Source: Massilia eurypsychrophila (GTDB taxonomy: Bacteria; Pseudomonadota; Gammaproteobacteria; Burkholderiales; Burkholderiaceae_D). Taken from it: a stretch of DNA of 64,000 nt. Numbering within the stretch: position 1 is the first letter of the stretch; each line of letters starts with the position of its first letter. The stretch lies in NCBI RefSeq assembly GCF_002760655.1, contig NZ_PDOC01000020.1:1-64000 (forward strand), written 5' to 3'. The position numbers and the translations under genes are program-made. Shown here one piece after another: positions 25,254 through 34,594 of the stretch. Below the pieces are notes generated by a model that was given only the letters and a program-made list of their open reading frames with translations, was not told the origin of the DNA and did no database searches.

Positions 25254-26423
25254 TCAGCGTTCGCCCAGCGACTCCGACAGCGTTTTCGAAATCGGCTTGG
25301 TGAAGTAGCGCAGCACTGTCTTTCGCCCCGTATTGATTTCCACCGTGCCGGTCATGCCTGGCTGAATGACGATGCGCTCGGCATGCCGGCCAACGAGGTC
25401 GCGGCCATTGGTGCGGATCTGCACCCGGTAATAGGCTGGCTCATTGGCCCGCACATCCTCGTTGAGCGTATCGGCGCTGAGGTAGGTCACTTCGCCGTTG
25501 AGGGCGCCGTAGATCGCGTAGTCATACGCGTCAAGCTTCACCGCTGCCGGCAGGCCGGGCTTGACGAACGCAATATCGGCGGGCCGGATCTTCGCCTCAA
25601 TGATCAGGTCTCCATCGGAGGGGACGATCTGCATGATCTCTTCGCCCGGCTTGGCAATCCCCCCGATCGTTGTCAGGCGGACATTGCGGATGATGCCATC
25701 CATCGGCGCGCGCACTTCCGTGAACCCGAGTTGTTCCTTGCGTTGGGTGAGGATTTGCAGCACACCGGCGAGCTCCTCTTCGGCCTTGACCAGGTCGGTT
25801 TGGCTGTCCTGTAGATACTTGTTGCGCCGATTCGTGATCTGCCCCTGCAGCTCGACGAGCTGACGCTGAAGCTTGAGGATCTCCGACCTGCTGACGTCGC
25901 CCGTCTCCAGCAGTGGCAGATTCATGTCCAGCTCGTCCCGGATCAGCCGCATCGATTTTTGCAAGGTGTCGACTTCCGCATGGATTGCGCCCTGGCGTTT
26001 CCTGAACAGGCTTAACTGGTTGTCGCGAAACTCCGGATATTTTGCCAGCCCGGCCGGAAAGCGTGGCGCGGTGCCGAACACCTCAGCGCTCAGGCGGGCC
26101 ACGCCGGCTTGCAGCCCGGCTGCCCGGGCCGACGTTTCCAGGTAGGCCGCTTCGGCTTTGGTGCGGTCGAAGCGCGCCAACAATTGTCCTTGCCTGACCT
26201 GCGCGCCTTCGCGCACCGGCAGTTCGACCAGCATGCCGCCCTCGGAAACCTGGATGACCTGGTTGCGCGAACTGGCGATCACCTGACCGTTCGCCCGGGT
26301 GATCTGATCGAGTTCGGCCCAGCTGGCCCAGACCAGCAGGCCGCCGACAGCAAGCGCCGATCCCCAGATCAGGACACGCCCTTTGCCGGCGCGCGCTGCA
26401 TCGCGCCGCAGCGGCGCCCTCAT
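25254..26423 (-). CDS. HlyD-family type I secretion adaptor
   Basis: This 389-residue membrane-fusion protein has one N-terminal transmembrane helix (about 18-38, VLIWGSALAVGGLLVWASW). A lipoyl half (ANGQVIASSRNQVIQVSEGG) leads into a long alpha-helical hairpin (about 90-230), and the second lipoyl half and beta-barrel domain follow (GFTEVRAPMDGIIRNV, MTGTVEINTG, RYFTKPI). It would link the inner-membrane ABC transporter to the TolC-type channel. It starts four bases inside the end of the ABC gene, so the two are coupled. It is the last gene of the operon that begins with the cargo at 31628. Confidence 0.93.
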   Translation of the reverse strand: MRAPLRRDAARAGKGRVLIWGSALAVGGLLVWASWAELDQITRANGQVIASSRNQVIQVSEGGMLVELPVREGAQVRQGQLLARFDRTKAEAAYLETSARAAGLQAGVARLSAEVFGTAPRFPAGLAKYPEFRDNQLSLFRKRQGAIHAEVDTLQKSMRLIRDELDMNLPLLETGDVSRSEILKLQRQLVELQGQITNRRNKYLQDSQTDLVKAEEELAGVLQILTQRKEQLGFTEVRAPMDGIIRNVRLTTIGGIAKPGEEIMQIVPSDGDLIIEAKIRPADIAFVKPGLPAAVKLDAYDYAIYGALNGEVTYLSADTLNEDVRANEPAYYRVQIRTNGRDLVGRHAERIVIQPGMTGTVEINTGRKTVLRYFTKPISKTLSESLGER

Positions 26424-28531
26424 GCCGCAGCCTCTTCAAGCGTCGGTTGCATGGTCGCGGCCAGTCTGGCCAGGGCGGCGTCGCGCGGCGCATCGAGCAC
26501 CACACGCCCGCGATGCAAGACGATCAAACGATCGAACAGTGGCAGCAGCGCCGTCTTGTGCGTCGCCGCCACCAGCGTCACGCCCTCGGCGGCGATTTCA
26601 CGCAATATGCCGACCACCCGCGCCTCGGTCACCGCGTCCATTGCGCTGGTCGGCTCGTCGAGCAGCCAAATCCGCGGGCGTGCCAGTAACAGGCGCGTCA
26701 CCGCAATGAGCTGCTTCTGGCCGCCCGACACGCCGCGTCCGCCTTCGGTGAGGGGCAGCGCCAAGCCTTTCGGGTGACTTAGCACGAGTTCGATCAGGCC
26801 GGTGCGGCGCGCCGCCTCAAGGATGGCATCCTCGCCGGGATCCTGCAGCCCGAGCACGAGATTGTCGCGCAGGCTTCCGCTGAACAGTCGTGTCTCCTGT
26901 GGCAGATAGCCGACGATCGCGCGCGCGGCCGCCGGCGCCAGCAGGGCCAGGTCTATTCCGCCCAACAATATTTGCCCGGCAGCGGGCCGATACATGCCCG
27001 ACCCCAGTTTCAGCAAGGTGCTCTTGCCGGAACCGATACCGCCTATCAGTCCAATCCGTTCCCCCGGCTTGATGTCCAGACTAGGCAGCGACAGTGCCAC
27101 GCGATTGATTGCGCCGTACGTAAAACTTGCTCCTTCGAACCGGAGCCCGCCTGCCAGATATTGCGGCGCGAGGGCATCGGCCGCGTCGTCGTCCTCGTTG
27201 GGCAACGCAATGATGTGATCGAGACCTTCGATCGCCGCGCGCGCCTGCGCCCATTGCAGCATCACCTGCGGCAGCTGGACGATCGGCATCAGGGCTCTTC
27301 CGCTGATGATGGAACACGCCATCAGCCCGCCCATCGTCAACCGGTTGTCGGTCACCAGCAATGCGCCGACTGCCACCAGCGCGACATACGATAGTTGCTG
27401 AAGCGTGGCGGTGAGGTTGTGCGACAGCGCGCTGCAGCGCCGCATGCGCTGGTCCGAATGGCCTGACTCGGCCACCAGCAGGTTCCAGCGCGCCAGGATC
27501 TTCCATTCGGCGCCGTTGGCCTTCAGCGATTCGATGCCGTCTGCAGCTTCGACCAGCAGCCCGGCCTTGCGATTGCTGGCAGACAGGTTCAGTCGCGCAT
27601 GATGCTCGATCGCACGCTGGAACATCAGCCCTGCGGCGAGGGCAATCGGCAGCGCGATCAAGGGCACCACCACCAGCGAGCCGCCGATCAGGCCAATCAT
27701 GACAATGAGCAACAGCGCGAATGGCACATCGGTCAACACAAACAGCGACGTCGAGGTCAGTGCCCCACGCACCATGTCAAACCCCTTGACCTGGGAGGCG
27801 AGCGTGCCGACCGAGGCCGGACGGGCCTCCATGCGGATGCCCAGCATCCGGTTGAAAAACCAGTCGGACAGCGCCTCGTCAATGGCGTTGCAGGTGCGGT
27901 CCACCGTGCTGCTGCGTACTTGCTTGAGAATGAATTCGAGGCCGATCGACATCGCCACGCCGACGGTCAGCACCCACAGCGTGTTGAAGCCCTGATTGGG
28001 GATCACCCGGTCGTACACCTGCATCGAAAAGAGCGACGTCGCCACCGCCAGCAGCGTGATCAGGCCGGTGGCCAGGACGGCATCGACAAAGACGCGCCGG
28101 TGCGCCAGCGCGGCCACTACCGTCAGATCGAGCGCGCCGGGTCGTCCGCCGCGCGCGCTGACGCTATGGCGTGGCAGGGAAACGCAGACGACGTCGTCGA
28201 GACGCGACAACGTCGATGCGGCGCCATTGTTTTCGAGCGCTTGCCAGCAGCCTGCGGCGTCGAGCGAATGCACCAGGCACCAGCCGATCGTCGGGGTGTA
28301 CACCGCGAAGGGCAGGTCGCCCGGCGTCGGGTGGTGCAATTGAGCGCAGCGGCCGCGCAGTCCGGCGGCATCCCACAGCCCGGCGAACAGCCCGGCAGCG
28401 CCGTGGCGTTCATTCATCCGGCCGAGGGCGCGGTCGAGATCGCGGCGGCGGCCGGCGCCGCCGGCTTGACCGACGAGGTGAGCGGCCATGTCGATCATCT
28501 CGACAAGTCCGCTCTTGAGTGGCATGTTCAT
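26420..28531 (-). CDS. Type I secretion ABC transporter (LapB/HlyB type)
   Basis: The 703-residue protein fuses three parts. Residues about 1-135 form a degenerate C39-peptidase-like domain (FAVYTPTIGWCLVHSL) without an obvious catalytic Cys-His pair, so it probably docks cargo rather than cleaving it. Six transmembrane helices follow (about 150-420). The ATPase has Walker A GGIGSGKST near 495, the signature VSGGQKQL near 602 and Walker B IWLLDEPTSAMD. This layout is that of exporters for large surface proteins and RTX adhesins. It lies between the TolC and HlyD genes and overlaps the latter. Confidence 0.93.
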   Translation of the reverse strand: MNMPLKSGLVEMIDMAAHLVGQAGGAGRRRDLDRALGRMNERHGAAGLFAGLWDAAGLRGRCAQLHHPTPGDLPFAVYTPTIGWCLVHSLDAAGCWQALENNGAASTLSRLDDVVCVSLPRHSVSARGGRPGALDLTVVAALAHRRVFVDAVLATGLITLLAVATSLFSMQVYDRVIPNQGFNTLWVLTVGVAMSIGLEFILKQVRSSTVDRTCNAIDEALSDWFFNRMLGIRMEARPASVGTLASQVKGFDMVRGALTSTSLFVLTDVPFALLLIVMIGLIGGSLVVVPLIALPIALAAGLMFQRAIEHHARLNLSASNRKAGLLVEAADGIESLKANGAEWKILARWNLLVAESGHSDQRMRRCSALSHNLTATLQQLSYVALVAVGALLVTDNRLTMGGLMACSIISGRALMPIVQLPQVMLQWAQARAAIEGLDHIIALPNEDDDAADALAPQYLAGGLRFEGASFTYGAINRVALSLPSLDIKPGERIGLIGGIGSGKSTLLKLGSGMYRPAAGQILLGGIDLALLAPAAARAIVGYLPQETRLFSGSLRDNLVLGLQDPGEDAILEAARRTGLIELVLSHPKGLALPLTEGGRGVSGGQKQLIAVTRLLLARPRIWLLDEPTSAMDAVTEARVVGILREIAAEGVTLVAATHKTALLPLFDRLIVLHRGRVVLDAPRDAALARLAATMQPTLEEAAA

Positions 28532-28571
28532 TGGTGCTCCTTCGTGGCAGGGTTGCTTGAGGTGTCGCTAA

Positions 28572-29855
28572 CTAGCGTGACACTGGCGATGACAAGGGCG
28601 ATGACTGTTGCAGTGGCGTCAAGGTGCCGGTCTGCGCGCCCAGTCGCAACGCCGCCGCGATGGCCTGGGCGTGCGTATCTTCCAGCGCAAACTGGGACTG
28701 AGTGGCTTCGCGCACCGCGTTCAGCACGTCGTTCCAGGTCTTTCGGCCAATCACGTACTGGCGCGTATAGGAATCGAACACCGCGCTGGACATCTCGCGC
28801 GAGCGGCGCGCGTTCGTCAGTCGCTGCCGAGCCGATAGCGACTCGTTCCAGTCCAGCATCACGCGCTCGCGGATGTCGCGTTCGGCCGCCTCGCGCGCCA
28901 GGCGCACCGCCTCGCGCCGCGCAATCGACGCGTTCACCGCCGACATGGCGGAAAGACCGGCTCCCGGTTGCGCCTGCAAAACGAGCATCGCCCGCGTCTC
29001 ATTCGGACGGGCGCCAATATACTGGGTGCCGATGTTCCTTTCGAGGCGCAACGCCAGTTGCGGCATGTAGGCCGCACGACGCAGCGCGATCTCGGCCTCG
29101 GCAGTCGCTTCGTCATGGCCGAGGCGGCGCAGCAACGGCGAATAGGCCAACGCCTGTGCGATGACGTCGGCCATGCTGTTCGGCGGCAACGCCATCTCCA
29201 GCTCGGATGTGGCTGCCACCGGCGCGCCGGCCAGCTGGGTCAGTTGCGCCAGCGAACCGATCAGGCCCTGGGTCGCCGCCGATTCCTCGTTCATGGCCTG
29301 CAGCATGCGTGACTCGGCCAGGCTCTGATCGGTCAGGGTACTGACTTCCCGATCGACGCGCCGGCGAATCAAGGCGAGCAGTTTCTCGTGTTCCGTGACG
29401 CCGGCGCGGGCGTCTTTCTGGCGTGCCTGCTGGCGCATCGCTTCGGTATAGGCAGCGATCACGCGCAGCGCGATGGCCAGCCGCTCTTCGTCGAGTGCGG
29501 CGCCGCTGGCAGCGACCCTGGTGCCGGCCGCATCGATGGTGGCATTGATGCGCCCGCCGGTCCACAACAGCTGCTCGATGCGCACCACACCGGAACTGGC
29601 GCCGCTGTTCGCGGCGGCCGCCTCGACGCTGAGGGACGGGAAGCGCTGCCACTGGGCGCCATCGAGTTCGGCCCGTGCGGCAGCCTGGGCGGAGCGGCGG
29701 TTCTCGATTGCCGGATGGCTCAGCAGCGCCGACTGGAGGACGCGGTCGAATGGCCACGGTTGCGCGGCGACCTCGCGGGCCAGCGTGGCGACGAGGACGG
29801 CGAGCAGGGCGCTGGCCAAGAAGCGACCGTGCGATGTCAGTATCGTCGATTTCAT
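28572..29855 (-). CDS. TolC-family outer-membrane secretion channel
   Basis: This 427-residue protein has a signal peptide (FLASALLAVLVATLAREVAA) and the internally repeated coiled-coil layout of TolC/OEP proteins. Each half has long helices (SAQAARAELDGAQWQRFPSLS; REAVRLAREAAERDIRERV) flanked by barrel strands. The C-terminal RQYVIGRKTWNDVLNAVREATQ is typical of type I secretion members such as LapE and AggA. I start at 29855 (MKSTILTSHG), since the upstream extension lacks a signal-like N-terminus. It follows the cargo gene by 123 bases and precedes the ABC gene by 40. Confidence 0.9.
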   Translation of the reverse strand: MKSTILTSHGRFLASALLAVLVATLAREVAAQPWPFDRVLQSALLSHPAIENRRSAQAAARAELDGAQWQRFPSLSVEAAAANSGASSGVVRIEQLLWTGGRINATIDAAGTRVAASGAALDEERLAIALRVIAAYTEAMRQQARQKDARAGVTEHEKLLALIRRRVDREVSTLTDQSLAESRMLQAMNEESAATQGLIGSLAQLTQLAGAPVAATSELEMALPPNSMADVIAQALAYSPLLRRLGHDEATAEAEIALRRAAYMPQLALRLERNIGTQYIGARPNETRAMLVLQAQPGAGLSAMSAVNASIARREAVRLAREAAERDIRERVMLDWNESLSARQRLTNARRSREMSSAVFDSYTRQYVIGRKTWNDVLNAVREATQSQFALEDTHAQAIAAALRLGAQTGTLTPLQQSSPLSSPVSR

Positions 29856-29978
29856 ATATGCATTTTTTTGCAGTGCTTCATTGCGCGTCGCCGCGACAGA
29901 CGTCCGCTTGCGCGGACGGTGTCGCAAGCGGCGCGGGAGGGACGCTGCACCCCGCGCCGGTTGCGGTCAAAACATCAA

Positions 29979-31628
29979 CTAGGCAAGGAAATTGGCCGAC
30001 GTCAGTGCCGTAATGGTGATCCCGGAAAGGGCCACCAGCGCCGTTTCCGCCCCGTTGGCGTTCAGGTTCGTCGAGTGATACACCGTCACCGCGTTAATAT
30101 GCGCAGGGTCGTTGATCACGATATAGCCTTGGGTCGCCACCACACTGTCGTCCTTGGCAATTGCCGCCGCCGCGTCAGCGATCGATATGGCGCCGCCGTT
30201 GAAGACAAAGACATTGTTGGCACCGAAGTCTGACCCTGCGCTCAGGCCAGTGGCCACCGAGTCCGTCAAGTTGGCAATCGCCGACAGGTCGATGATGTCG
30301 CGTGCCGCGTCGAACCCTGCAACGGCAACCGGACTGTGGTGTGCCACGGCGCTTGCCGCGGCCAGGTCCGCCACGCCCGTCACGCCAGAGGTGGCAGCGG
30401 CCACATCTGCAGCGGCCTTCAACGCCACCGCGTCGGTCAGTGCCGCATTGGCGTTGGCGGCGGCGGCGGCGGCGGCAACCACGTCGGCTCTGCCGGCAAG
30501 CTGCACCGCGGCGACCGATTCCTGCGCCCTGTTCAGCGCACCGAGCGCGGCCATGTCGGCGGCCGCGGCGGCAGCGAAAGCGCCCAGCGCGGCGACCGCC
30601 AGGCCGTCCAGGATGCCCGAGGCGACATCGACACCGGCCGCGGCCTGCGCGTCGTCGGCTGCTTCCGTCGCCAAGTCAGCGGCGCGGGCGTAAGCAGCGG
30701 CGTTTTCTGCCGACGGCGTGGTCAGATTGAGCAGTCGGGCGTCCTCCGCAACCTTTGCGAGGTCATCTGCAACAATTTTCAAGGCGGGCGCATCGGTCAA
30801 GTCGGCGCCTTTGGCAAATATCACGGCGGTCGCTTTTACCGCCGTGGCAGTGACCAGCAGTGCTTCGGTATCGGTCAGGCCGGCAACGGCTCCAGCTTGC
30901 TCGGCGGCAGCAATGTCGGCCGCTGCAAGCGCCTGCAATTGCGCCATGGACGTCACGCCGGTGCGCGCGAAGACCTCAAGCCGGACGGCGTTCGCCTCGG
31001 CGAGGGCCTGCTGTGCGCCGAGTGCCGCCTGGTCGGCAGCGGCGGCAGCATACGCCGCTGCCGCTGCTGCCGCCGCATTGTCGACAGCGGCGGCCTTGAC
31101 CACCAGAGTACTGTTGACCATGGTGACCTTGGGCGCGATGCTCGGACTGACAGGGGCAGCCGCCGCAGCCTCGCCGCCGCCGCCGCCGGCAACCGCGACG
31201 CTGCCCGCAACCCCGGCCCCTAGCAAGGCGGTCATCGCGCCCGATGACAACGCGCTGGTCTCGGCGGCGGCGCCGACCGCAACCGCGCCGCCAACGGCTG
31301 CCGCCGCGGCGCGGGCTTCGACGCTTGTATCGGCCGCCGCGATGTCCGCATGTGCCAGCTGCACACCATCGAGCGACTGCGCCGCCCCGCCATCGTGGGG
31401 CGCATTGTCATCCTTATCGGCCGGCAGGACATCCTTGTCTTCATGCTTGGCCTTGACCTTGACCTTAACGACGTCGCCGCGCTTTCCCGGCGATACCAGG
31501 GTTTCGCCGGTATAAATTCCAGGACGTAAAAACGAGCCGGCCAAAACGGGCTCCGTGCCATCGCGCGGAACTGCTGATCGCCCGACAGGTGCGTTGCCTG
31601 CGCTAATTGCATATGAATTCGTAACCAT
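29979..31628 (-). CDS. Ala-rich type I secretion cargo, putative surface protein
   Basis: The 549-residue protein is strongly Ala-rich. The N-terminal 60 residues are ordinary, then a lysine/acid segment (VKVKVKAKHEDKDVL) and a hydrophobic stretch ending in a glycine run (LLGAGVAGSVAVAGGGGG), seen before the body of many surface adhesins. Residues about 180-440 are long Ala-rich helices, probably coiled or stacked. The last 90 residues (FVFNGGAISIADAAAAI to ITALTSANFLA) look like the uncleaved C-terminal signal of type I substrates. No RTX nonapeptide repeats are visible. GGAAGGAAG precedes the start. It is first in an operon with its exporter, so the pairing is clear; the function is not. 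Confidence 0.8.
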   Translation of the reverse strand: MVTNSYAISAGNAPVGRSAVPRDGTEPVLAGSFLRPGIYTGETLVSPGKRGDVVKVKVKAKHEDKDVLPADKDDNAPHDGGAAQSLDGVQLAHADIAAADTSVEARAAAAAVGGAVAVGAAAETSALSSGAMTALLGAGVAGSVAVAGGGGGEAAAAAPVSPSIAPKVTMVNSTLVVKAAAVDNAAAAAAAAYAAAAADQAALGAQQALAEANAVRLEVFARTGVTSMAQLQALAAADIAAAEQAGAVAGLTDTEALLVTATAVKATAVIFAKGADLTDAPALKIVADDLAKVAEDARLLNLTTPSAENAAAYARAADLATEAADDAQAAAGVDVASGILDGLAVAALGAFAAAAAADMAALGALNRAQESVAAVQLAGRADVVAAAAAAANANAALTDAVALKAAADVAAATSGVTGVADLAAASAVAHHSPVAVAGFDAARDIIDLSAIANLTDSVATGLSAGSDFGANNVFVFNGGAISIADAAAAIAKDDSVVATQGYIVINDPAHINAVTVYHSTNLNANGAETALVALSGITITALTSANFLA

Positions 31629-32386
31629 TTGAGTCTTCCTTCCAAAGTTAAAAAACCGCTACGTCCGCGGTAACGCTGACAACCATCGTCGATCGAATAA
31701 AATGCAGAAGCTGAGAAGATGAAAACGTTGCAAACAACCCGATGGCCATTCAAAAATGGCTGTATGCAATTGCTGATGTCGAGAATAAATAATTGCATTC
31801 ACGCGCATGCCGGGGCCGATAAGCAAAGCCAGTGGGAAACAATGTCGGATCGCACATGCCATATTCGTGATGCCTGTGCGAACAGGGCTGTGTTTGAATG
31901 TTTTGCACAAACAAGATTAACCAAAAAATTCGCTTCAAATTGAAATTTGAGGCCGATTTTGATGATCGTCAAAAATAAAAAGGCAAGCACGCACACCCTG
32001 AGGGAACTTATCGTCGTGGCGAAGAATGCCTTCCGCTCGCTTTGCTGCGTGTCACTCAATTTGCGGCATAGCGGTGGGCGTGCGGTCAGCTATTGCGCCG
32101 GCTGGGATTGGGCGTTGCGCGGGGAGGTTCAGGCGGCGAAGTGAGCGCCACACCCTGCTGTTGCAGGCCGGTTTGATACGGCAGCTTAATTTTGACAGCT
32201 ATCAAAATTGCACCAAATACCAAAACCTGATCGTCTATTCTGGTTAATCTTTGGCAGGCGGACCTTGCGAAGCGAGCGAACCCGCCAAATACGGTGGCGG
32301 CATTTGAAGGAATAATCCGCTGGCACGGTATGGGATATAACCAATCAACGCGGTCCTGGCGACCGTTCTTCAGAAAGGCGGAAGGC
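31629..32386. other. Divergent intergenic region
   Basis: This 750-base gap separates the leftward secretion operon from the rightward monooxygenase operon and must hold both promoters. It is AT-rich between about 31,650 and 32,030. A hairpin with arms TTTGGC and GCCAAA lies at about 32,250-32,290. Short frames here (31719, 31947, 32026) have no recognisable content. I see no tRNA or repeat. Confidence 0.55.
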
Positions 32387-33775
32387 ATGACGGAGATTCG
32401 GCGTGTTTGTGTAATCGGAGCGGGTCCCAGTGGAATTGCCGCAGGAAAAAATTGTATCGAAATGGGACTCGACGTGGTGATTTTCGAGAAAAACAATAAA
32501 GTCGGCGGCAATTGGGTTTTCGATTCAAAAACCGGGCACTCGAGTGTCTACGAGAATACCCATATCATCAGTTCCAAAGCGTGGTCGGAATATGAGGACT
32601 TTCCGATGCCCGACGATTTCCCGGATTATCCGAGCCACGGGCAGCTTCAACTATATTTCGAGTCATATTCAAGATATTTCGGCGTGCACGAGATGATTCG
32701 TTTCAATCATATCGTCACGCACGTTACGCGTCGCGCTTCGGGCGATTGGCAGGTCGAGTATCTCGATTCGATGGGGCAGGCCGGCAGCGAAATTTTCCAG
32801 GTACTAATGGTATCGAACGGTCACCACTGGAACCCGAAGTACCCTCAGTTTGAAGGGACATTTTCCGGCGCTTTGATGCATTCCCATGACTTCAAAGGTG
32901 TCACTGAAGATTGGCGGGGGAAAAATGTGCTGGTAATCGGTGCCGGCAATTCTGCGTGTGACGTGGCGGTGGAATCGGCACGCATCGCCGGTAAAGTATG
33001 CATGTCGATGCGAAGTCCTCAATGGTTTCTGCCAAAATTCATGTTCGGAAAGCCATCGGATGTGATGGGTGCGCGCATCAGCTGGCTGCCGCGGCGCCTG
33101 CGCCAATTTGCCACACGCAAGGCGCTGCACCTCCTGCAAGGCTCATACCGTAACTATGGTCTGCCGATAAATGTGCGTCCACCTCTGAGCCACCATCCAA
33201 CAATCAACTCGGATCTGCTTGACTTCATCCGTCACGGACGAGTCAAGCCGCGACCGGGAGTTCTGCGCCTGGACGGTGACATGGTCGAATTTACCGATCA
33301 CTCGCGCGAAGCGTTCGATATCATCTGCGCGTGCACTGGATTCTGGACCACATTTCCATTCTTTGACCGCGACTTCATCGATTTCGAAACCGTGGAAAAA
33401 GTGCCGCTATACCGGAAGATGATGCACGCCGAGTATCGCAACCTCTATTTCATCGGCTTGTTCCAACCGCTTGGCTGCATATGGCCGCTGGCCGACTATC
33501 AGGCGAAACTGGCCTGTCTCGAGGTCCTCGGTAAGTATCGTCGCCCCGCCGATATGAAGGCCGCGATCCAACGCGAGCTCAACGATCCGCATTTCGATTT
33601 CGAAGGGGGCCAGCGGCATGCGATCCAAGTCGACTATCACCGCTTCCGAAATGATCTCAAAGCCGAGTTGCGAAAGGCGGGAATCGATATTGCAAAGGCG
33701 CCGATGGGCGTGAAGGGCCGCCACAAGAGATGGGGACGCATCGACAGGGCACATGACGCCGTCATCGTGAGTTAG
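32387..33775 (+). CDS. Flavin-containing monooxygenase
   Basis: The 462-residue enzyme has the FAD motif GAGPSG near the start (VCVIGAGPSGIAAG) and the NADPH motif GAGNSA (VLVIGAGNSACDVA). Between them lies the FMO fingerprint F-x-G-x3-H-x3-F as FSGALMHSHDF. It should oxidise a soft heteroatom or a ketone with NADPH and O2. GGCGGAAGG precedes ATG 32387; the frame is open to 32294 but without a ribosome site. The hydrolase gene begins five bases after the stop and an SDR follows, so all three probably work in sequence on one compound, for instance ketone oxygenation, ester hydrolysis and alcohol oxidation. Confidence 0.88.
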   Translation: MTEIRRVCVIGAGPSGIAAGKNCIEMGLDVVIFEKNNKVGGNWVFDSKTGHSSVYENTHIISSKAWSEYEDFPMPDDFPDYPSHGQLQLYFESYSRYFGVHEMIRFNHIVTHVTRRASGDWQVEYLDSMGQAGSEIFQVLMVSNGHHWNPKYPQFEGTFSGALMHSHDFKGVTEDWRGKNVLVIGAGNSACDVAVESARIAGKVCMSMRSPQWFLPKFMFGKPSDVMGARISWLPRRLRQFATRKALHLLQGSYRNYGLPINVRPPLSHHPTINSDLLDFIRHGRVKPRPGVLRLDGDMVEFTDHSREAFDIICACTGFWTTFPFFDRDFIDFETVEKVPLYRKMMHAEYRNLYFIGLFQPLGCIWPLADYQAKLACLEVLGKYRRPADMKAAIQRELNDPHFDFEGGQRHAIQVDYHRFRNDLKAELRKAGIDIAKAPMGVKGRHKRWGRIDRAHDAVIVS

Positions 33776-33779
33776 GCCA

Positions 33780-34592
33780 ATGCGGCCCGCGTTGATATTT
33801 GTACACGGCATGTGGAGTTCGCCGGGTGTCTGGGACGGCTGGATTCGCCGTTGCGAGGCGCGCGGATATGCTTGTGTCGCATTGGCACTGCCGGGACATG
33901 GCGAGAAATTCGCCGATTCGGCCTTGGCCGGCATCGGCTTGCGGGACTGTGCGACTGCCGTCGAGCGTGTCGCGCTCAACTACGACCACCCGGTACTGAT
34001 CGGGCACTCGTTAGGCGGGCTGTTAACGCAGCAGGCATCGGCGCGGCTGGCGCTGTCGGCCGCTATACTCGTCAACAGCGCTGTGCCTGCGCCGATTTTC
34101 CCGCTGCGCCCTGTCATGCTGCCCGGATTCGCCCGTCATTTTGTCAAATGGGGGTTGTGGCGCAAGTCATTCCGACTATCCCGCCGGGAAGCCAATCATC
34201 TGCTGTTTAATGCGATGAGCTCGGATCAGCAAGACGCTTGTTATCGCCACCTGACTGCGGAGTCCGGGCGCGTCGCTTACGAGGTTGGTTTCGGCAAACT
34301 CAACTGGACTGGCTCGAATCGTGTTAATCGACCAGCAATTTCTTGCCCCATCCTCGCCTTGTCCGGTGTCCAGGACCATATTGTGCCAATCAGTGCCAGC
34401 AGGCGCATGGCAGCCTGGTATGGGGAGGCAATGGACTATCGCGAGTTTGCAGGGCATGCGCATTGGATGTTAAGCGAGCAGGACTGGATGATGCGCGCCG
34501 ATGAGGTACTCGATTGGCTCCATCAAGTCGTTCAATGCAACTCAAACGCTTCAATCTGCACTCGGCACATGCCGCATCTCCAACCGGGATAA
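33780..34592 (+). CDS. Alpha/beta hydrolase
   Basis: This 270-residue protein has the alpha/beta hydrolase fold. The oxyanion segment is FVHGMWSSPGVWDGW, the nucleophile Ser lies in IGHSLGGL, the acid in LSGVQDHIVP and the catalytic His in EFAGHAHWML. It could act as an esterase or lactonase. Its position between a flavin monooxygenase and an SDR suggests it cleaves an ester or lactone made by the first enzyme; the substrate is unknown. Only five bases separate it from the upstream stop and three from the SDR start. Confidence 0.85.
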   Translation: MRPALIFVHGMWSSPGVWDGWIRRCEARGYACVALALPGHGEKFADSALAGIGLRDCATAVERVALNYDHPVLIGHSLGGLLTQQASARLALSAAILVNSAVPAPIFPLRPVMLPGFARHFVKWGLWRKSFRLSRREANHLLFNAMSSDQQDACYRHLTAESGRVAYEVGFGKLNWTGSNRVNRPAISCPILALSGVQDHIVPISASRRMAAWYGEAMDYREFAGHAHWMLSEQDWMMRADEVLDWLHQVVQCNSNASICTRHMPHLQPG

Positions 34593-34594
34593 AT

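Noticed and set aside
29979-31628. Ala-rich frame as a low-complexity artefact
   Set aside because: Kept as a gene: strong ribosome site, ordered N- and C-termini, and it leads an exporter operon.
31719-32144. Short + strand frames between the secretion and monooxygenase operons
   Set aside because: No Shine-Dalgarno site and low-information peptides; promoter DNA is more likely.
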